From contig JAGTTD010000013.1 of NCBI GenBank assembly GCA_018398585.1, forward strand, positions 30,149,131-30,213,130: a DNA stretch of 64,000 nucleotides, in the 5' to 3' direction. Below, piece by piece: positions 23,301 to 33,556 of the stretch. The first letter of the stretch is position 1. Each line of letters starts with the position of its first letter. Below the pieces are notes generated by a model, which saw only the letters and a program-made list of their open reading frames with translations, was not told the DNA's origin and did not search any database. This stretch comes from Simmondsia chinensis. Its lineage: Eukaryota > Streptophyta > Magnoliopsida > Caryophyllales > Simmondsiaceae. The position numbers and the translations under genes are program-made.

Positions 23301-26300
23301 GTCAATTTAGTACTTTGCTCAAATTTAAGTTAAATTATTAATGTAACTTTTAATGGATAATCACGTTAGATGCAAATACCCACTATAAATTCACCTATTG
23401 AGTCAATTTAACTCAATCTATGGCCGAACCATTAAATATTTCATTATCTTAACAACAATTTTACTCTAAGACCAAATTGACACAACATAAATTATACATG
23501 AATTATATTATCACGATTAAAAGTGGACTAAATTGACATAATGAACAAAGTAAAGGCGCCTTTGGAGTTAACAATCATATTTTAAAATATTTTACTTCTT
23601 TAAATATTTAAGATTGTTTAAGAAATATTTTAATAATTTTTAAAATAATTAAATATTTTAAAAAAATTTCAAATAGTTCAAAATTTTTAAATTTATTATA
23701 AATGTAAATACTAATTTTTTAGGTATCTTCTTTTTCTTTAAGCATGTGTCAGCAAAACATAACGGAACTCTGATAAAGTTTAAGATACCTTAAAAATATT
23801 TCAAAATCTCAATATACCCAAAAATTATGTTATCAAACATCAGGGTATCTAAACCAAAATTTCTCATAATTTTATCATATTCATGTACCTGAAAGTTTAA
23901 AATTTTTATCGATCAGTTATATCTAAATGATAAATACTCTATTCAGTTTATGCTTTTGTATATATACTGAACATACTTAATATATTCAATGAACTTATGT
24001 GACAAGCAAAATGGAATCTGTTGATTAAACTTGAAGGTGAGATCAAGTCTGGTACATATAGGGTTCGAGTCAAGTCTACTGCATATATTCTATTTTTTTT
24101 CCAACTTTCCTCTCCATTTCAAGAGGAAAATGGTTTTCCTCAAAGTCTATTATGATTTACTTCATGTTTCCCGTGTATTCCAAACACAAGAAAAACACTT
24201 TCCATCAAACCTTTTTCCTTGGGCAAGATTTTTTGGGTTCCAAACGGAGCCTTAAAGTTGTGAAAAAGTTTACTTGATTGTAAGGCTTATGTTTGATTAA
24301 AAGAAAATATTTTTTTACATCTCTTTTCACAGCTTAAAATAAGAAGATTAAAAAGTTATTTTACAAATAAACAAGAAAAGATGCAAAATTAGATCTTTTT
24401 CACAACTTATTCATGAAAGATAGTTTAAAAAGACTTTATTCGCATTAAATCTTCACCACTATAACTCACTTTCACTGCTACCCCGCCACTCGCGCCCACC
24501 ACCAGCGATTCTACTCTCACGACTTGCTCTACTCACCACCCTCCAATACCATGACTAACTATTATCATAATTTACTATTAACTACCATGACTTATCACCA
24601 CCCTCTCGCCATAGCCAACACTCACCATCCACCACCATAGTGCACTTTCAACACCACCACCATTATGGGCTACCACAACCATAGCTTGCCAACGCTGTAA
24701 TTTCAACTTATCATTATGGTCCACCTTCATCCTGCACTCCCGTGGCTTCCTGCCACCATAGTCTACCTCTACCAACAAGGCCACCATCCTTTTGATTTGC
24801 ACAACGTATCCACAGCTTGTTAGGGAAATTCAAAAAAAGGTACTATTCAAAACGGCTTCAAGGTGTATAACAAACCACTTTGCTTAAGACTTATTTCGAG
24901 CTTATCGAAATAGTCCCGAAGATACAATAATAACCTCACACAAAGAGAAAATGAATGCAGGAACAATGGACTTTTGAGATTATAGAAGAGAATAGTAAAA
25001 ATGTTATTTTTTTCTCCTTTAATCTTGAGAATGAAGGGGAGTATATATAATTTTTAAGTATCTTTTAGGAAGACACATCCCTTCATGGAAAGACGTATCC
25101 CTTCATTAAGAAACACATCCCTTCACATGAAAAGACACACCTCTTCACCAAAAGACACCAAACTATCTTTTTACTGATTTTGAAAATACACCAACACAAC
25201 TTCCACCCACTCCTAAGGATTACTATAACCCATCGTTGTTACTCGGCTCCCCATATGATTCACCCCAACACCATGGTCGATCACCAATACAACCTAGTAT
25301 TATTGGTTGATTTTTATTAAGTCATCTATTTTCATTATAATTGATAAGTACTTTTTTAAAATAAGTATCCCAATACTTTATCCTATTTTTGCGATGCATA
25401 ACCAAACACTTCACTACAAAAAATCACAGATTTTAAACATACAGAACTTTTTGAGACATATATGCTGGAAAAAAATAAGTTGGAAAAAGTTGAACCAAAT
25501 GCACTCTAAATATCACAAATTACAATCTATCCCTTATAAAAACAATCATTTGACATTCACAACCCTAACCTTCAGTTACAAAAACATTGTCATTATGATA
25601 GCCACATAATCATTTTAAAATTATTAGATATGTCCATTAAAATTCCAAAAAAAAAATAATAATAATTTGCTCATGATAGTCACCGTAACAAGGACAGGTT
25701 TCATAAAGAGTGTAACTATTAATTCTCTTTTACCCTATTTGGTTTTCTTGAAAAGTTACACAATAAAAGATAGAACACCATACGGGGTTGAACTCTTTGC
25801 AACGTTTTGAATGAGGTAACAGTTAAAAATTTTCATCCATGTCAACTTTTATCATTTCAAAATTTATTTCGAAAGTAATGCCACCTTCGTACAATCAAAG
25901 CCTTACTATGTGCCCAATGATCGAGGATAGTTGCTTGCACAAATGACCAAATAAGAACTTCCTCGTTATCGCGGTCAAGTTGTAAAGAATTGGGTTTAGA
26001 AAAACAATTCTTCCATCTAGATCAAGTCCCAGAATATATGAAAATCGAGATCGCCTCCTTGAATTTGGACGGCAGAGCCCATTCATGGAGCACACACCAT
26101 AATAGACCCAATGACATGAACACTGCATGGAATAATATAGGTCGACCTTAATCCATCGATTTGGTCAAACATTCAAGGATCCGATGTCAGAATTCGTAAC
26201 GCTTTGCCAGTAAGGGACAGTCTGAAATTACCTAGATACCTTTGATGATCAGTACGTGAGACTTGGCCTAAGTGAGGATTGTGCAGAGTTGTTTCCTTAG

Positions 26301-29300
26301 TGGTCTAGATGTGGACTCTAGTACAACTGTTCGACTTTATAAACCCAACCGTACAGGATGTCAGGTGTCTAGCTCCAGGAAGCCACCCTAATAGCTCAAA
26401 GGTCAAGATTCGGAAATAAAATGGCAACTCCAAGTGGGAGTACAAACCCCAATTTAAGTGGAAATAGATGCCTGGAGCCACTCCCTCCCCGGTTCCATAC
26501 TGCACCCCGAATGTCACAATGAATAGTTCCCATAGGGCCCTAAGTTAAGCCAAAATGGATGAAAAATATACCAAGGGCCAATGCTTCATTTTCAATGAAC
26601 CCTTCAACCCATAAATGCGCAAATTGCAAACCTAAGGGCCAATACTTCTTGGCAGAAGTAGGCGACCCCAACGAAAATGGTAACCAAGCGCTATAAACTT
26701 TGCACCCTCTCACAATGCAAAATGAAAAAGATCAACTAGCTCTTCCATTCTTTTACAAAAACAACTCTAACCAGCAGTTGTCCCTCTTTTGAAAATTGTC
26801 AATGGTTAAGACCCTTGCCTAAAAGCTTCCAAGCCGAAGAAAGACACTTCAAGAGAGCTTCAGATCTTTAAATGAGCCCCAAACTACTATTGAGCTCACC
26901 CTGGCCGAAGTGATCTCCAAAGAGCTCTTTTGTAGAAAGACCAATGAATCTCAGTGATCTTGACAATCTCCATCAAGTCCTCTCCAGTATCTCATCCACA
27001 ACGCTTCTCAACAGAAGCCTTCAGAATATCTCCATCCTAGAAGAAATCACTATCAAAATCAAGCTACCAGCACCATTAACTTTGCTATGAGCATGACAAT
27101 GTTTCCCTGTCATTTCTTTGGCATTCACCAACCATTTTTCTCCCAAACATATAACATTTTTAAAATTTATTTAAAAAGAATGCTTGCCAGAATCCATCAA
27201 CAACCACCACCACCACAACCGACCCAGTGCCTTGAGAGCTCCTGCACATGCAGGGTCTTTTGGAGGGGGGGGGGGTGTATATGCAGCCTTACCCTTTCAG
27301 GGTGCTACCCTAAAGGGAGGCTACTTCCGAGGACCCCCAACCTGAGAAGCACAAAAGCATAACAGCTAGAATCCATCATCACCACTAAATAGGTGCATAG
27401 AAGAACTTTGGCCATGGAATCTAAGACCGATAGGCAGGGTATTCATATATTGAAAAGACGGCCGGGGAAGATTCGCCTTTAGCTCCTATTAGGTTCAGTC
27501 CCCACTTCCAATTTGAAAGATAATCATTCTGAGATCAGCAAACTCTATTTAAACACCTAGATTGTCAAAAATTTTGTTTTGTAGTTCATTTTTGTTATAT
27601 ATCCTGCCTGATCAAGAAATGAAAATGACCATGACGCAGGCAATCATGAGGTTTGGTCCCACGGAAAATGGAGAGCATACCCTAAAGAAGGCACATGCTT
27701 CCCTCTTATTATTCAAACAATTAGTGTTCCATGGCTTCATATTCGAGAAGGGGAAGAGGTTTTAGACTTAAGAAAGAAGAAAATGAAGAGGTAGTGTGTG
27801 TTCGATCTAATTGCATGATAATACACACAATGCACGTATTTATGTCCAAATTAATCATACTAAACCCCCAAGTAAATGCACAGATTTCAGCCTAACTAAC
27901 TGAATGTGACAGAAGTTTATGCTGGTTGCTTCAGCTTTCCTGCCAGCTCTTCATGCCCGTGTGAAGTCTTTGCCAAACAACAGCCTAAGGCTGAATATGA
28001 GGATATCCACTTTAAAGATGAAAAAAAAGCTTCCATGTAGCATCATCCAAGGACATGCCACAACAGTGAATGAGAACTTGAGTGTCATCCTATGTCCTCA
28101 CTTAACCATCCTGTCTTGCAAATGGCATCAGGCACCTTAGACTGACCACTGAGGAGGAAGACCATGGTATGGATTCAACCGAAAAATGTGGAATAAATGA
28201 TGGTTCCAAGCTTTAGGTGAAAGGACTTTAGCCAATATCTGATACGAGCCAAAGTACCAAGTGGCTAACTTCAAAGCAACACAGTCCATGACTGAAACCT
28301 GCTGGTAGCGATAGAGCTTCATTATTATCCGACTCTAAATCTGGAAGTCAAATTACCGGACCTCTAATTGCCCGACAGCCTCAAACGATGCTCCTCAAAC
28401 TTAAGATGAAATTTGTTCAAAAACTTAAGATGAAATTGAAGGAGCCTGATCATTTCCTTCGGCTGCTGTATTCTTTGGTCAGTGACCTCAAATCCGGCTG
28501 TCCCAGGATATAAGGACGATGGAAGGGAGGTGGGGTGCCATATCAGATCTCAAACGTGGTGTTATACACCACTGAGTAAGAGGTAACCAACCCACCCATT
28601 CCACCAAGCATGTTATGCACATTCAACAAGATATGTTTCGAGATTATGGCTCAACGCATCTGTTTGCCCGTCAGTCTGTGAATGATATGCATTCATAGAA
28701 GCAAGTCAACTTCCCGTGCATCGAACAAGTCTTGCCAAAAATGACAACAGAAGATAGATCCTTAATCTACAATGATCATTTTCGAGGACCTCAGAAGACG
28801 TGGTGTCATTTATGTATGAAAGATCAAAATATTCTACTGACACATGAGATCTTTTTCTACAAGATGCAACTCAACACAAATGCAAAAAGAAGGTAATATA
28901 TCTTGTAAACCCTTGCGAGAGAAAAAAAAAAAAAACTTCACTTGATATGTGTTAGAATATTATTTATCTCAAAATTAATATTGATTTAGTACGATTTAGA
29001 TTTGATTTGGGTGATATTTAATATGATTTATTAGCTAATCTAATCGAGATTTGATTGCGATTATGATTGGGTAACTCTATTATAAATAAGCTTGTGGGAT
29101 GACAGAAAATGTAGAGAAGAATAGGGAGGAGAAAATAGAGTGAAAAAATGTGAGCAATTTCAAAGTGATTCGAAAGGGTGCCCAGGGGGCATCAGGGCAG
29201 GGGGAGAGAGATTTATTTTTAGAGATGCTTTGATTGAGCGATGCGATGAGAGTTTTCATAGCTTCCTCTTTCCAAAGCTACGTTGTGTGAGGATTAGTGG

Positions 29301-30086
29301 CTCAATATACAACAGCTCCATTTTGAAAGGGTTGGTGACTCGCCATACAATAGTTATATTGTGAGAGGGTTGGTGACTCGCCGTATAGTAGTCACACCGA
29401 TGATGATGTTGATTGTATTTGGGGTTTGAAGGTTACAATTAGAGATTGTAATTCCTAAATTTCATAGTGGATGAGGCACCCGTTTGGGTGCAGTGGTTTT
29501 CCCTCTAATTGAGAGAGGGTTTCCACATAAATCTTCATGTTGATTGTTTTGTTGTTTTTGTTGTTTTTCACTTCTACTTGTGTTGATTGTGTGATTTTTC
29601 CCAACAATATGTTGTATGCCAATGGGTGATTTTAGAGGGGACAAGACCTCACTAGAAATTGAAAAAGGAACATAAAAGCATACTATATCTGAAAGAATAG
29701 CATCACATATCCAATTTCAGGGAGTTCACGAAGCCTACCGCACGAGGAAGTAACCCTTTTGCTCTACGTTTGACATTCACATCAGCAGCAAGTGTCTTTG
29801 CTAGCCGACTCAATTTCATGCTGCCCTGCATTTGCCATCAAATTGTTAAAACTGTCAGAGATGTGCAAAAACATAGATGAAAGAGAACCATTAGAGTGAT
29901 TACCATTCCAAGTTGCCCATTGGAGAATACAACTCGAGTTCCTTGCCTTGCAAAATAACTTGCCCATGCATTGCGGTCTGAAGTGGATATCATATCCTCT
30001 CTATTTAGAACTAATATTCGTTTCCTATTACCAAGCCACAAATCCATCTGTTTTGTTCACATAAGAGGGAAATAAGTTATAAATAG

Positions 30087-30124
<38 letters not shown>

Positions 30125-31663
30125 TATACAGTAGAAATCAACAGATTAGTCACCACTCACTTGACGGGAATTTAGATGAAGAATGAAAATATGCAAAGCA
30201 GGCCATTTTTGGAGTGTCGCATTTTAATATTAGCTGGTTCAAAGGGCTCCCGCCAATCTCTATATATAACAACAGTCACCACTCACTTGATAAGAATTTA
30301 GATGGAGAATGAAAATATGCAAAGCAGACCATTTGTGGAGTGTTCTATTTCAATATTAGCTGGTTCAAAGGGCTCCCGCCAATCTCGACATATAACAACA
30401 GCCACCACTCGATAGGAATTTAGATGGAGAATGAAAATATGCAAAGCAAGCCGTTTGTGGAGTGTTCTATTTCAATATTAGCTGGTTCAAAGGGCTCCCA
30501 CCAATCTTGACATGTAACAATAACAATCCCAATGCCACAAGGGCTCCCGCCAAAGCAAGGTCTTGGGCAGGACGCCCACCCGGGGGGGGGGGGGGGGGGG
30601 GGGGGGGAATATGTACACAGCCTTACCCCTTCAAGGTGCTACACTAAAAGGAGGCTGTGTTCGAGGACCCCTAACCCTAAAAAACATAAGAACAATGAAA
30701 CAATAAAGCAACAATAAGGCAACAAGCAGCATAGCACAAAGCACAAAGCAAGAAAGAGCAACAAAATAACACGCAAGCAACAAGCAACATGTAGGCCTAG
30801 GGAAGCTATGGACTAGCCTCATTGTGGTCCTATATCCTAAACCGTTATGTCAGCTACACCTATTCTAGCCCGCCACTCAACTCTATCTAAGTCCATCTCC
30901 TCAGCTTAGGTGGATGAGGTCATGTCTAATCATCTCCATCAGCTTCTTTGGCCTACCTCCACCTCTCCTCCCGTGCGTAATGTGGAGTTGTTCACATCTA
31001 TTGACAGGGGCAGTGGTTGGTCTCCTCCTAACATTGCCAAACCATCGCAAACGTTCTCCCTAAACTTATCCTCGATTAAAGCCAAGCCTAATTTGCTTCT
31101 TCTAATGTCATTTCTCATCCTATCCTTCCTCATATGAATAACCCTAATATATCAAGATCCTACAACCTTGATATATTAGGATTATTTTTACATCATTATT
31201 GCAGCTATACTAAGTCATATGGATCTATATATTTAACTCATTATGTCAGTAAGCTCTGATGAATGGATCTTTTATGTTCAGTATTTTAAGTTACCAACCT
31301 GAGGATGGCTTGTGGACGATGGAATTCTTGCATCTCGCACCTCTATCACAACATCCATCAGTTTGAGTTGATCTTTAAGTTCCTTCTCCGTTTTTGCTAT
31401 ATGACCTGGATACCACTGTGAAACCAACAGCACCAAAAAAGTAATATCAAAACTGGAAAGTTCCTGGATGAGGTTTACAATCAAGATTGTTATCTCGTAA
31501 ACAGACCACACAACTTGCTCACCTGAATAGGACGCAGTGTCTTTGTCCAGTAATCAAGATCTGTCTCTAGATCTGACCAATCATCTTCACCCCTAAAGCT
31601 GTCAAGTTTGCAATCGGATGCAGCCATTCCAGTTGTTACGAAACTGGGACTCCCTCCAACAAT
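11696..31663 (-). CDS. DGP3: Chloroplast DAR GTPase 3 (YlqF/RbgA-type circularly permuted GTPase), 8 exons seen
   Basis: Minus-strand exons: 31523-31663, 31299-31415, 29904-30047, 29739-29825, 13690-13805, 13173-13354, 12705-12762 and 11696-11819 (stop at 11696-11698). All junctions are GT-AG and the frame is continuous for 322 residues. Motifs appear in the permuted order of the family: [13 protein letters not shown] and [13 protein letters not shown]4 NRED; G5 region SNGQLGMGSM; G1 [10 protein letters not shown]2 GVTRE; G3 DSPG; then the C-terminal [14 protein letters not shown] and [11 protein letters not shown]. Bacterial RbgA/YlqF assembles the large ribosomal subunit; the plant member is plastid-targeted, and the same role in chloroplasts is inferred. 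The N-terminal exon with transit peptide (roughly 50 residues by family length) was not found upstream. The intron 13806-29738 is 15,933 bp; the others are 78-1251 bp. No stop or lost motif is seen, so the gene looks functional. Confidence 0.93.
12460..12662 (-). repeat. LTR-like repeat fragment in DGP3 intron
   Basis: The minus strand resembles a dispersed plant LTR-type repeat, with GTGGGTTACTCCACC and GAACCCTACTTGAGC-like blocks. Ends and target duplication are not resolved; identification rests on general familiarity only. Confidence 0.3.
13905..14350 (+). pseudogene. RTE-type LINE 3' fragment
   Basis: Frames show blocks typical of the C-terminal end of plant RTE-like reverse transcriptases: [28 protein letters not shown], and further on [16 protein letters not shown] in another frame, so at least one frameshift is present. 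It is followed by a TA/CA dinucleotide tract (14338-14368). Inserted in the DGP3 intron, antisense to the gene. Confidence 0.75.
14528..14658 (+). mobile_element. Degenerate Au-like SINE
   Basis: GAAAACAATCTCTCTAC, then CATACATCTTACCCTTCCCA and CACCTTGC blocks, then GTGGTTGTTG, follow the order of the other SINEs in this window. Diverged; no clear target duplication. Confidence 0.5.
14659..15600. other. Intronic sequence, nothing recognised
   Basis: AT-rich. 14660-14830 has inverted AAAAGCA/TGCTTTT-like blocks reminiscent of a small MITE (AAGCACTTTTCATTCAACGC near the right side), but ends could not be fixed. Confidence 0.3.
15601..16640. mobile_element. hAT-type element, second member of the CAGTGGCGGATC family
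   Basis: Left end CATCGGCGGATCTAG and right end CTAGATCCGCCACTG form inverted repeats matching the element at 6009-6921. The 8-bp flanks (GTCATGCA, CGTGACAC) are too diverged to call a duplication. It contains a tandem duplication of a C-rich block at 15841-15890 and no transposase frame. Confidence 0.7.
16641..17364. other. Intronic sequence, nothing recognised
   Basis: Higher GC than its neighbours but no domain, repeat or RNA gene recognised on either strand. Confidence 0.4.
17720..18338 (-). repeat. LARD-like 3' LTR
   Basis: Starts (plus) TATTGGTGTAG and ends AAATACACCAACA; a direct copy lies at 22483-23080. The minus strand has a TATATATATTCC box. It contains four near-palindromic TGTGTCGACACA-type units between 18111 and 18255. 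Confidence 0.85.
18111..18255. repeat. Array of palindromic TGTGTCGACACA units in LTR
   Basis: Variants of the palindrome TGTGTGTCGACACACA recur about every 30-50 bases, linked by CTGTAAGATTGTG and CTCTGT blocks. The second LTR has a shorter array at about 22876-23000 with one unit fewer. The palindromes could bind dimeric factors or form cruciforms. Confidence 0.75.
18339..22482 (-). other. LARD-like internal region, no gag-pol
   Basis: AT-rich 4.1 kb without domains. It has a C-tract at 21623-21640 and T-tracts at 21701-21720. A short frame next to the upstream LTR (22303-22512, minus) contains [20 protein letters not shown], with no recognised homology. Confidence 0.6.
22483..23080 (-). 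repeat. LARD-like 5' LTR
   Basis: Starts TGTTGGTGTAAACAC and ends AAATACACCAAC. A direct copy of 17720-18338, with small indels including one fewer palindromic unit, hence about 21 bp shorter. Confidence 0.85.
23201..23575. repeat. Fold-back/MITE-like inverted repeat
   Basis: The left arm (TTTACACTAAAGATCTC to GTGTCAATTTAGTC) pairs with the right arm (GACTAAATTGACATAATG to GGCGCCTTTGGAGTTAAC), about 80 bases each around a 200-bp core. It lies in the right half of the PIF/Harbinger-like element. Superfamily not determined. Confidence 0.5.
24430..24815. repeat. CAC/ACC-rich low-complexity stretch
   Basis: Imperfect CACCACCA-type trinucleotides on the plus strand. It opens a short minus-strand frame rich in Val and Trp that is not considered coding. 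Confidence 0.5.
24818..25196 (-). mobile_element. Solo LTR related to the LARD-like family
   Basis: Starts TGTTAGGGAAATTC and ends TTTTGAAAATACACCAACA, the same right terminus as the LARD LTRs. Flanks CAGCT and CAACT are a 5-bp target duplication with one transition. It contains four ~22-bp repeats of the type AGACACATCCCTTCA (25070-25160) in the place of the palindrome array. Confidence 0.75.
25202..25985. other. Intronic sequence, nothing recognised
   Basis: AT-rich; no coding similarity or repeat structure recognised. Confidence 0.4.
25990..26650 (+). pseudogene. Possible Ty3/gypsy gag remnant
   Basis: Plus-strand frames contain [18 protein letters not shown], close to the start of plant gypsy gag domains. 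About 500 bases on there is [13 protein letters not shown], resembling a decayed gag zinc knuckle with its cysteines partly lost. Many stops. Opposite in orientation to the pol fragment at 27950-28800. Confidence 0.35.
26651..27188. other. Intronic sequence, nothing firm
   Basis: Could be further decayed gypsy sequence, but no motif is clear. Confidence 0.3.
27200..27367 (-). mobile_element. Au-like SINE with 11-bp target duplication
   Basis: The minus strand reads through GGTCCTCGGAAGTAG, GGGTAAGGCTGC and a GTTGTTG-type tail. AGAATCCATCA occurs at both sides (27189-27199 and 27368-27378). A G-run (27266-27275) lies inside. Confidence 0.75.
27950..28800 (-). pseudogene. Ty3/gypsy integrase-chromodomain fragment
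   Basis: Minus-strand order matches the pol C-terminus: integrase core remnant ([24 protein letters not shown]) at 28500-28800; the integrase C-terminal block with [17 protein letters not shown] and [11 protein letters not shown] at 28137-28322; then a chromodomain block ([16 protein letters not shown]) at 28030-28110. Stops and frameshifts throughout. Neither LTR is adjacent. Confidence 0.75.
28950..29606. mobile_element. Solo LTR (657 bp), perfect ATATG target duplication
   Basis: Starts TGTTAGAATATTA and ends TTTCCCAACA, flanked by ATATG at 28945-28949 and 29607-29611. Repeated GGGTTGGTGACTCGCC blocks occur at about 29328 and 29371. Layout and the 3' TTGTTGTTTTTGTTG region resemble Ty1/copia LTRs. 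It lies in the long intron, about 130 bp from the exon at 29739. Confidence 0.9.
30092..30123. repeat. (AT)n microsatellite
   Basis: About 16 AT units just upstream (gene sense) of the DGP3 exon 29904-30047. Confidence 0.9.
30148..30521. repeat. Three tandem copies of a ~126-bp unit in a DGP3 intron
   Basis: Copies start at 30148, 30274 and 30400 with A-G-(T/C)-CACCACTC and share AATTTAGATG.AGAATGAAAA and GCTGGTTCAAAGGGCTCCC. The third is about 5 bases shorter. The repeated end resembles the 3' end of the SINE that follows (GGGCTCCCGCCAA), so the array may have grown from SINE-adjacent sequence. Confidence 0.9.
30524..30698 (-). mobile_element. Au-like SINE containing a poly-G run
   Basis: The minus strand runs GGTTAGGGGTCCTCG, GGGGTAAGGCTGTG, a C-run, GGCGGGAGCCC, and a GATTGTTATTGTTA tail. 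AACAATAA at 30516-30523 and 30699-30706 is the likely target duplication. The plus strand has about 25 consecutive G from 30582. Confidence 0.7.
30790..31150 (-). pseudogene. RTE-type LINE 3' fragment
   Basis: Frames show [16 protein letters not shown] and [19 protein letters not shown], equivalents of the blocks in the fragment at 13905-14350 but in the opposite orientation and separately truncated. It is sense to DGP3 and lies in its 1.25-kb intron. Confidence 0.65.
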
Positions 31664-33193
31664 CTGAAAATTTTCATCTTATTTTCAATTTTAATGCTTT
31701 AAGTTGAATCTTATTCATGGGCTTGTTTGCTCTACTTGTTTGCAATTAAGTGTGATGTGGTCGCCGTAAAAATTTAAACAAAACAAACGTGCAAAAGGGA
31801 CTCACCGCGACGAAGGAGTGAGCCTAAATTCGGACCGCAAATCTTTGACCTCAACCATTCACTGTTTTCAGAGAAAAGGTTGTGATATTTTGGTATATCT
31901 AACTTCGGTTATACCGTAAGTTTAGCTTATGCTTCAATTACAAAGACTTGGATAAATATTTTTGTATATATATATATGGACCTAACTCAAGTGGCAGTTA
32001 CAATGACGGAGCAGGACCCACATACACCTTTCCTCATACACTTAAAAGTCAAGAACTGGGGTGGAGACAAACCCAAGAGCTTAGCAATCAAGCCCGAGTC
32101 AATCAGGTTTTTAAGCCACGCACCCTTAACTTATAATAACTCGAATGAGCTTAGGTCTGACAAGATTAAGGTAGAGCAAACCATATTCAGGTCACTAGAT
32201 TAGGACCAACGCAATCAAGGTCAAGCCTTGGCCATCAAAGCCTAATCAATGGTGCGAACCTAAATTCACCTGACTTATCAAGCAGCGGCAGTAGCGTTAA
32301 GACCAACACAATCAAGGTTAAGCCTTGGCTGTTAAAGTCTCAAACTAAAGCCTCAATTCTTAACTTGTCGAATTTGGGAACTGATCAAAACCAACTGTTC
32401 ATAACTGAAGCTCGAAGACTATATTACTAAGAAGGAGGTACAGCAAGATTTATGCTAAGCTAAGCTACGTTAAGTTACGCTACTTCTAAGAAAAGAGCAC
32501 AAGTATGCTGTAAAGAAAACTTAAAGAAGTTTTGTATTGAGTTATGTACTGATTTGGACTCTCACGGTGTCTCTTATTTATAGAACAACTAAATAATAGC
32601 TGCCCCCTAATTCCGCGGCATTTTTTCCCCACATCAGGCCACGAAGCTCTTTCTAAAGCGTGAATGATCAATGTACGTGCCCTTGATTTGATGCTTGAGG
32701 GAATTCCTTGGAGCCCATGTCCGCATTTTTAGCTAAAGTCTCTTCTAAAAGCCCCATGTTCCTTTGGATTAAGCTTAGTGCCCAAGTATCCGAGATTGCG
32801 CTCCAAGTAATTGTCTCGAGCTTGAAGACCACCTGTATTGCAGCCTTCTTGGCAATTCCCTTAAGCTTGAGCTCCCTTCACCCTTCAACTTCTCAGGATG
32901 TTGAGCTCAAGACAATGTTAAGGATAAAGCCGATAGTACCTAAAGTGCACGCCACATAAAATGGTCCAAGGAAAAACGTGACATTTCCTACTAGTCAATG
33001 TATATGAGAGTGTCGAGCTAATTCCATGTTGTTACAACTGTTTGATAGCCAAAAGTAAACCACGTGAAAGGATTGCTATTGATAGGAGCAGATAAATTAA
33101 GGAAAATTGGTTCTTAGGGATATAATTAATCAACATATAAAGCCGTAAAAATAAAAAAATGAATGACTGGCAACGTACAAGATATAGACTTCC
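31664..33193 (-). other. DGP3 upstream/intronic region with LTR-like repeat (about 31751-32959)
   Basis: Starts near TGTGATGTGGTCGCCG and ends near GCACGCCACATAAAA, a weak inverted pair. A minus-strand TATAAATA box lies at about 32574-32582. Within it a ~40-bp block (CAATCAAGGT.AAGCCTTGG) is repeated at 32211 and 32308. This looks like an old LTR, but no target duplication or internal region was found. No DGP3 first exon was recognised here. Confidence 0.35.
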
Positions 33194-33556
33194 TGATGTA
33201 GTGCAAAAAAGGAAAAACTAAAAATTTCAAACTCAACTCTCAAATCTGGATTTTATTTCATTCAAAGATGTCATCATAAGGTACATAAGAGTCCTATTTA
33301 TAGAGAAGGGACCCGGAATCCAAAAAGATAAAGTAAATCTAACTAGAAAATAAAAATAAACAGAATCTTAAAATATAATCCTAGCCTAACTAAAATAAGT
33401 AATAATCCTAAATGATATTAATATAAGCTAAACACAATAAATCCCAAAGGATAAACTACTATATAAAGAATTTAAAAGTTACAAATATACTTAAACTCTT
33501 TCGAATCCGAATATCTTCACGACTACCATATTTTACATTATCCTCGTACTACATCA
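33194..33556 (-). mobile_element. Solo LTR (363 bp), perfect CTTCC target duplication
   Basis: Termini TGATGTAGT and ACTACATCA are a 9-bp inverted pair, flanked by CTTCC at 33189-33193 and 33557-33561. A TATA-like CTATAAATAGG on the minus strand suggests minus orientation. Confidence 0.9.

Larger units (their letters stand above)
17368..24251. mobile_element. PIF/Harbinger-like non-autonomous element split by a LARD-like insertion
   Basis: Ends GGCTCTGTTTGGAA and, reverse complemented, GGCTCCGTTTGGAACC are terminal inverted repeats. A TTA trinucleotide flanks both sides (17365-17367 and 24252-24254), matching the 3-bp TWA preference of PIF/Harbinger. Without the nested LTR element it is about 1.5 kb with no transposase frame. 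Confidence 0.7.
13806..29738 (-). other. 15.9-kb DGP3 intron packed with transposable elements
   Basis: Bounded by donor GTAGGC after LLPRA (29739) and acceptor CAG before [10 protein letters not shown] (13805). It separates the G5 from the G1 motif of the GTPase. Contents include RTE and gypsy fragments, SINEs, a hAT element, a PIF/Harbinger-like element holding a LARD-like LTR element, and two solo LTRs with target duplications. Confidence 0.9.

Noticed and set aside
24578..24802. Val/Trp-rich minus-strand frame
   Set aside because: Shadow of a CACCACC-type low-complexity stretch.
30148..30521. CRISPR-like array
   Set aside because: Contiguous tandem units of 126 bp with no unique spacers, in a plant intron.
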